NCBI GenBank assembly: GCA_005862225.1
Contig: SZXV01000010.1
Span: 62,001 to 126,000 of the forward strand
DNA length: 64,000 nt
Source: Chlorobium sp.
GTDB lineage: Bacteria > Bacteroidota > Chlorobiia > Chlorobiales > Chlorobiaceae
Direction of reading: 5' to 3'
Within the stretch, counting starts at the first letter, position 1, and each line of letters starts with the position of its first letter. The notes under the pieces are model-generated. The model was not told where the DNA came from and did not search any database. It worked only from the letters and a program-made list of their open reading frames with translations. The position numbers were made by a program, and so were the translations under genes. This document shows, one piece after another, positions 61,403-64,000 of this stretch.

Positions 61403-62837
61403 TATGACTGCAGATTTGGTTAAATCGAATCGAACGATGATAGGACAGGGTCGCTTTCTTTTTGTTTTTCCTGACCGGTTTCGAGGCTACAAGTTCATGT
61501 TTTTTCAAATTCCTGCTGTTCTTCAGCACAGCTATCATCTCTTTCTTTGACTTCCGACTGCCCTTCAGGCTCGCTATCGCCTCTTTCTTCGACTTCCGGT
61601 TGCTCTTCAGGCTCGCTATAACCTCCTTCTTTGACTTCCGGTTGCTCTTCAGGCTCGCTATAACCTCCTTCTTTGACTTCCGGTTGGCCTTCAGACTGGC
61701 TACAAGCTCTTTCTTCGACTTTCTGCTGTGCTTCAGGCTGGCTGTCATTTGCTTTTTGGACTTATGCCCCTTATTGACATGACCTGTTCTCGAATGTTCG
61801 TTAACAACAATATTGGCTGAACTGCGAGAATCATCTCTGGATACTGTGTTGAACCAGGACGCTGAAGCAGGGCTGTCTGCCAAAAATGCCCTGTCGAACA
61901 TGTTTGAAGCCACATTCCAACGATCAGTTTTAGCGTTCAGCATGACCAGCAGAATATCCTTATTATCCTTGATAGCCCTGGCAATCAAACACCCGCCTGC
62001 TTTGGTGGTATAACCGGTCTTGATACCTACCGCATAGGGATATTTATCAAGAAGCTTGTTGTGAGTTCTCAGAACATAAACCTTGTGGGTCGTCTGTTCC
62101 ATGAATATAGCTTTCTCAAGACGTGCAACATGGTTAAACATCGGATTCCTGACAGCGTATTCTGTAAGACGCAACAAATCTCCTGCTGTAGATATATTCC
62201 CAGTATAGATACCTTTATCAAAACCGGCAGGATTGGTAAACCATGAATTTTTCATGCCGATCATTTTGGCCTTGTAGTTCATGGAAGCAACAAATGAATC
62301 AACACTACCAGAAAGATAAATCGCTATGGCAAATGCTGCATCATTGCTTGAATTCACCATAGCAGCCTTAACCAGATCAAGAAGCTTGATTTTATCACCT
62401 TGCCTGAAACCTGCTTTAGACGGCTCAACCATGGTCGATTCTTTGGTAATAAGGACGTCCTGATCAAGTCTGCCACTTTCGATGGCAATAATACAGGTCA
62501 GTATCTTTGTGAGGCTGGCCGGAGAAACTGGTCTGTCGACATCCTTGGCCATCAAGACTTTAGAACTCCCAATCTCCTTAAGAATGTAGGAGTTTATGCA
62601 GCCTTGAGAGAAGAGTGAATCATCTATTTTTTGAGCTCTCAATGAAAGAGGCATGGTCATGACCGTGATAACGATAACAAAAAAGGCAACAAGGTATTGC
62701 AGTATCAAGAAAGAAAGCCTCCTCTGTGTACGGAAAGACTGTTTCCATGAAAGAAACATCGGGAATTTCAGGAGCTGAAATAGCATTGATGGAATAAATT
62801 GTTCTTTTTTAATGCGAATGCGAGAAGGTAATAACAT
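61371..62837 (-). CDS. D-alanyl-D-alanine carboxypeptidase (peptidase S11) with repetitive basic tail
   Basis: A 488-aa low-molecular-weight penicillin-binding protein. An N-terminal membrane/signal segment (about residues 45-67, YLVAFFVIVITVMTMPLSLRA) is followed by the S11 catalytic domain with SLTK (SxxK nucleophile), SSN (SxN) and KTGYT (KTG). It trims pentapeptides in peptidoglycan in the periplasm. From about residue 370 a Lys/Ser tail of near-identical 14-residue units (RKSKKEVIASLKSN) is added, which is not part of the usual family. Start choice is uncertain: MLFQLL at about residue 17 is an alternative. Confidence 0.92.
   Translation of the reverse strand: MLLPSRIRIKKEQFIPSMLFQLLKFPMFLSWKQSFRTQRRLSFLILQYLVAFFVIVITVMTMPLSLRAQKIDDSLFSQGCINSYILKEIGSSKVLMAKDVDRPVSPASLTKILTCIIAIESGRLDQDVLITKESTMVEPSKAGFRQGDKIKLLDLVKAAMVNSSNDAAFAIAIYLSGSVDSFVASMNYKAKMIGMKNSWFTNPAGFDKGIYTGNISTAGDLLRLTEYAVRNPMFNHVARLEKAIFMEQTTHKVYVLRTHNKLLDKYPYAVGIKTGYTTKAGGCLIARAIKDNKDILLVMLNAKTDRWNVASNMFDRAFLADSPASASWFNTVSRDDSRSSANIVVNEHSRTGHVNKGHKSKKQMTASLKHSRKSKKELVASLKANRKSKKEVIASLKSNRKSKKEVIASLKSNRKSKKEAIASLKGSRKSKKEMIAVLKNSRNLKKHELVASKPVRKNKKKATLSYHRSIRFNQICSHNDQAYRNVAA
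61530..61775 (-). repeat. 42-bp tandem repeats coding the carboxypeptidase tail
   Basis: About six near-identical 42-bp units (CTTCTTTGACTTCCGGTTGC and TCTTCAGGCTCGCTAT on the plus strand) encode the 14-residue Lys/Ser repeats. The two central units are almost identical at DNA level, so copy number is likely variable. Confidence 0.88.
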
Positions 62838-62940
62838 ATTTCACCCTCAATAAAGTAAAGCAAAGGGATAAAATGCAAACGGGTTAATACCTTTTTTTAA
62901 AAAAAATTGCTCCCCGGGTTATAATGCGGAAATTTATCTA

Positions 62941-63567
62941 TTAGCGTTCCGAAACAGCAAGTTTTACAGCAAGACTGACAAACACTACGGCAGCGATCCT
63001 GTTGAGAGCTTTCTGAGCGAGCACGGAGTTGCGAAACCTCTCTCCAAGACTACCTGCAAAATAACTGATAAGACCAAAAACAAGTAACGTCGCCGTAAGG
63101 AAAACACCACCAAGCTGAAAAAACTGCAAAATCATGGAGCCACGATGCGGATCAGCGAATTGCGGCAAAAATGCCATAAAAAAAAATGAAACTTTGGGAT
63201 TGGTCAGATTCATTACAATACCCCTCAGATACAGGCGCCCGTTGGAGAGCGCCTGAACGGGTGTTTGTTGATGTGTGATAGCTGTTGCCTTAAGTGCCTG
63301 CCAGGCAAGATAGACAAGATATGCGGCACCAATAAATTTCAAGGTACCAAAAGCAAGAGATGATGAGCGCAAAAGAGCGGAAAGTCCAAACGCAACAGCA
63401 GCAGTATGTCCAAAAAGACCTGTGGCAAGGCCAAGTGTCACATAGATTCCTGCTTTCCGTCCGTTCTGGGCTGACTGCGCCAGGACAAAAAGGTTGTCAG
63501 GGCCGGGAGACAATGCAAGAATAAGTGATGTCGAAAAAAATGCAAGCAGCACATTACTGTCAATCAT
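62941..63567 (-). CDS. LysE/RhtB-family amino-acid exporter
   Basis: A 208-aa exporter with six membrane helices. The conserved N-terminal motif is ILALSPGPDNLFVLAQSAQNGRKAG; further family features are GAAYLVYLAWQALK and NLTNPKVSFFFMAFLPQF. LysE/RhtB proteins export basic amino acids, homoserine, threonine or similar compounds. Nothing in the neighbourhood identifies the substrate. Confidence 0.93.
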   Translation of the reverse strand: MIDSNVLLAFFSTSLILALSPGPDNLFVLAQSAQNGRKAGIYVTLGLATGLFGHTAAVAFGLSALLRSSSLAFGTLKFIGAAYLVYLAWQALKATAITHQQTPVQALSNGRLYLRGIVMNLTNPKVSFFFMAFLPQFADPHRGSMILQFFQLGGVFLTATLLVFGLISYFAGSLGERFRNSVLAQKALNRIAAVVFVSLAVKLAVSER

Positions 63568-63722
63568 AACCGCATGTTGTCTTCGTTATATTTTATTGAC
63601 CGCATCGAAAACCTGCCTTCAGATTCAAGCGTGTATTCTCTTAACAATAACAATAATCATTAGATTCCGAACAATCAAATATCACTTGGCTGAGGTACCC
63701 ATTATTGATATATTTGTTTATT

Positions 63723-64000
63723 ATGATAAAGTTATGGACTACAATAGCAATCTTTGCCACTTTGGATTTCACCTGTTTAACGGGATGTATCATGGCTGTT
63801 GAGAAAAATTCATTATCACGGCCACAAACTTTTGTGTTGTGTGGAAAAATCGTAACCGGCGGGGTGATTTGTCCACTTTTACTTTGTGAAGACGGAGAAA
63901 CAATTGCACTTGATGGGGTAAGGCCTGGGCAGTTTGAAACAGACACCCGACTCAAACTTGAAGGCATTAAAGTAAATTATTCCCCATGCCAACAAGGAAA
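63723..64000 (+). CDS. lipoprotein-like gene cut by the window end
   Basis: An ORF missing from the track because it is open at base 64000. It starts MIKLWTTIAIFATLDFTCLT and has a lipobox-like LTGC, then RPQTFVLCGKIVTGGVICPL and ETIALDGVRPGQF. The short Cys-rich beta-like start resembles small secreted proteins. No family is recognised from the 92 visible residues. Confidence 0.5.
   Translation, partial: MIKLWTTIAIFATLDFTCLTGCIMAVEKNSLSRPQTFVLCGKIVTGGVICPLLLCEDGETIALDGVRPGQFETDTRLKLEGIKVNYSPCQQG

Noticed and set aside
61530-61775. CRISPR-like array
   Set aside because: The 42-bp periodicity has no unique spacers; units are contiguous and coding.
61462-61782. 106-aa repetitive plus-strand ORF (FFDFRLPFRLAI repeats)
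   Set aside because: It is the antisense of the Lys/Ser repeat tail of the carboxypeptidase; the repeats keep both frames open.

Overview
The window reads as chromosome of a green sulfur bacterium (Chlorobiaceae, Chlorobium/Pelodictyon type). Three markers support this: a 75-aa chlorosome envelope protein of the CsmB/CsmF kind (51901-52128), a 62-aa 2[4Fe-4S] ferredoxin of Chlorobium type (60806-60994), and a sepiapterin reductase resembling the one known from Chlorobium tepidum (28821-29552). I do not name a species. No tRNA, rRNA or CRISPR array was recognised.

Left backbone (1-13463): the end of a biotin-dependent carboxyltransferase operon; a vitamin B12 block in which a cobalamin riboswitch sits ahead of a TonB-dependent receptor and cobQ, with a BtuF-like binding protein on the other strand; a three-gene HigB/XRE/HigA toxin-antitoxin operon; a small MazE-like antitoxin missing from the ORF track; glycerol dehydrogenase; an MgtA-type Mg2+ ATPase; and a QueD/PTPS-family enzyme.

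Accessory island (about 13500-28080): it lies between queD and radC and is a patchwork of defence genes, toxin-antitoxin pairs and wreckage. It holds a RelE/ParE-RHH pair, an AbiL-like pair (AAA15 ATPase plus RloB), a decayed umuDC locus truncated by an IS3-family fragment, and one intact plus four broken copies of an AAA/DUF4143 ATPase gene. It also holds an Eco29kI-type restriction-modification locus with an intact C5 methyltransferase and the endonuclease gene split into two fragments 4.7 kb apart. The most interesting part is 19.9-27.6 kb, where genes on the minus strand behave as integron cassettes. Two convincing attC sites (19929-19989, 24679-24750) follow the 3' ends of cassette genes, and three copies of a repeat (R2) abut the cassette starts. 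One cassette carries a complete two-gene system, a ThsB-like TIR protein and a TM-macro (DUF6430) ThsA-like protein, i.e. a type II Thoeris anti-phage system. No integron integrase lies in the window.

Right backbone (28097-64000): radC, sepiapterin reductase, yqeY, serS; metX behind a SAM-I riboswitch; rsmB-xerD; a DEAD-box helicase; waaA; an AGCS symporter; prfC; a copper/heavy-metal resistance run (TolC-like, CusB-like, CusA-like, cupredoxin, CopA); a pentapeptide-repeat protein; the chlorosome protein; a VIT1/CCC1 metal transporter; a long, divergent membrane pyrophosphatase; pth, a hydrolase, a SpoU methyltransferase, hisC; a sigma-like protein; hldD; ferredoxin; a D,D-carboxypeptidase with a lysine-rich 14-residue repeat tail; a LysE exporter; and a lipoprotein cut by the window end.
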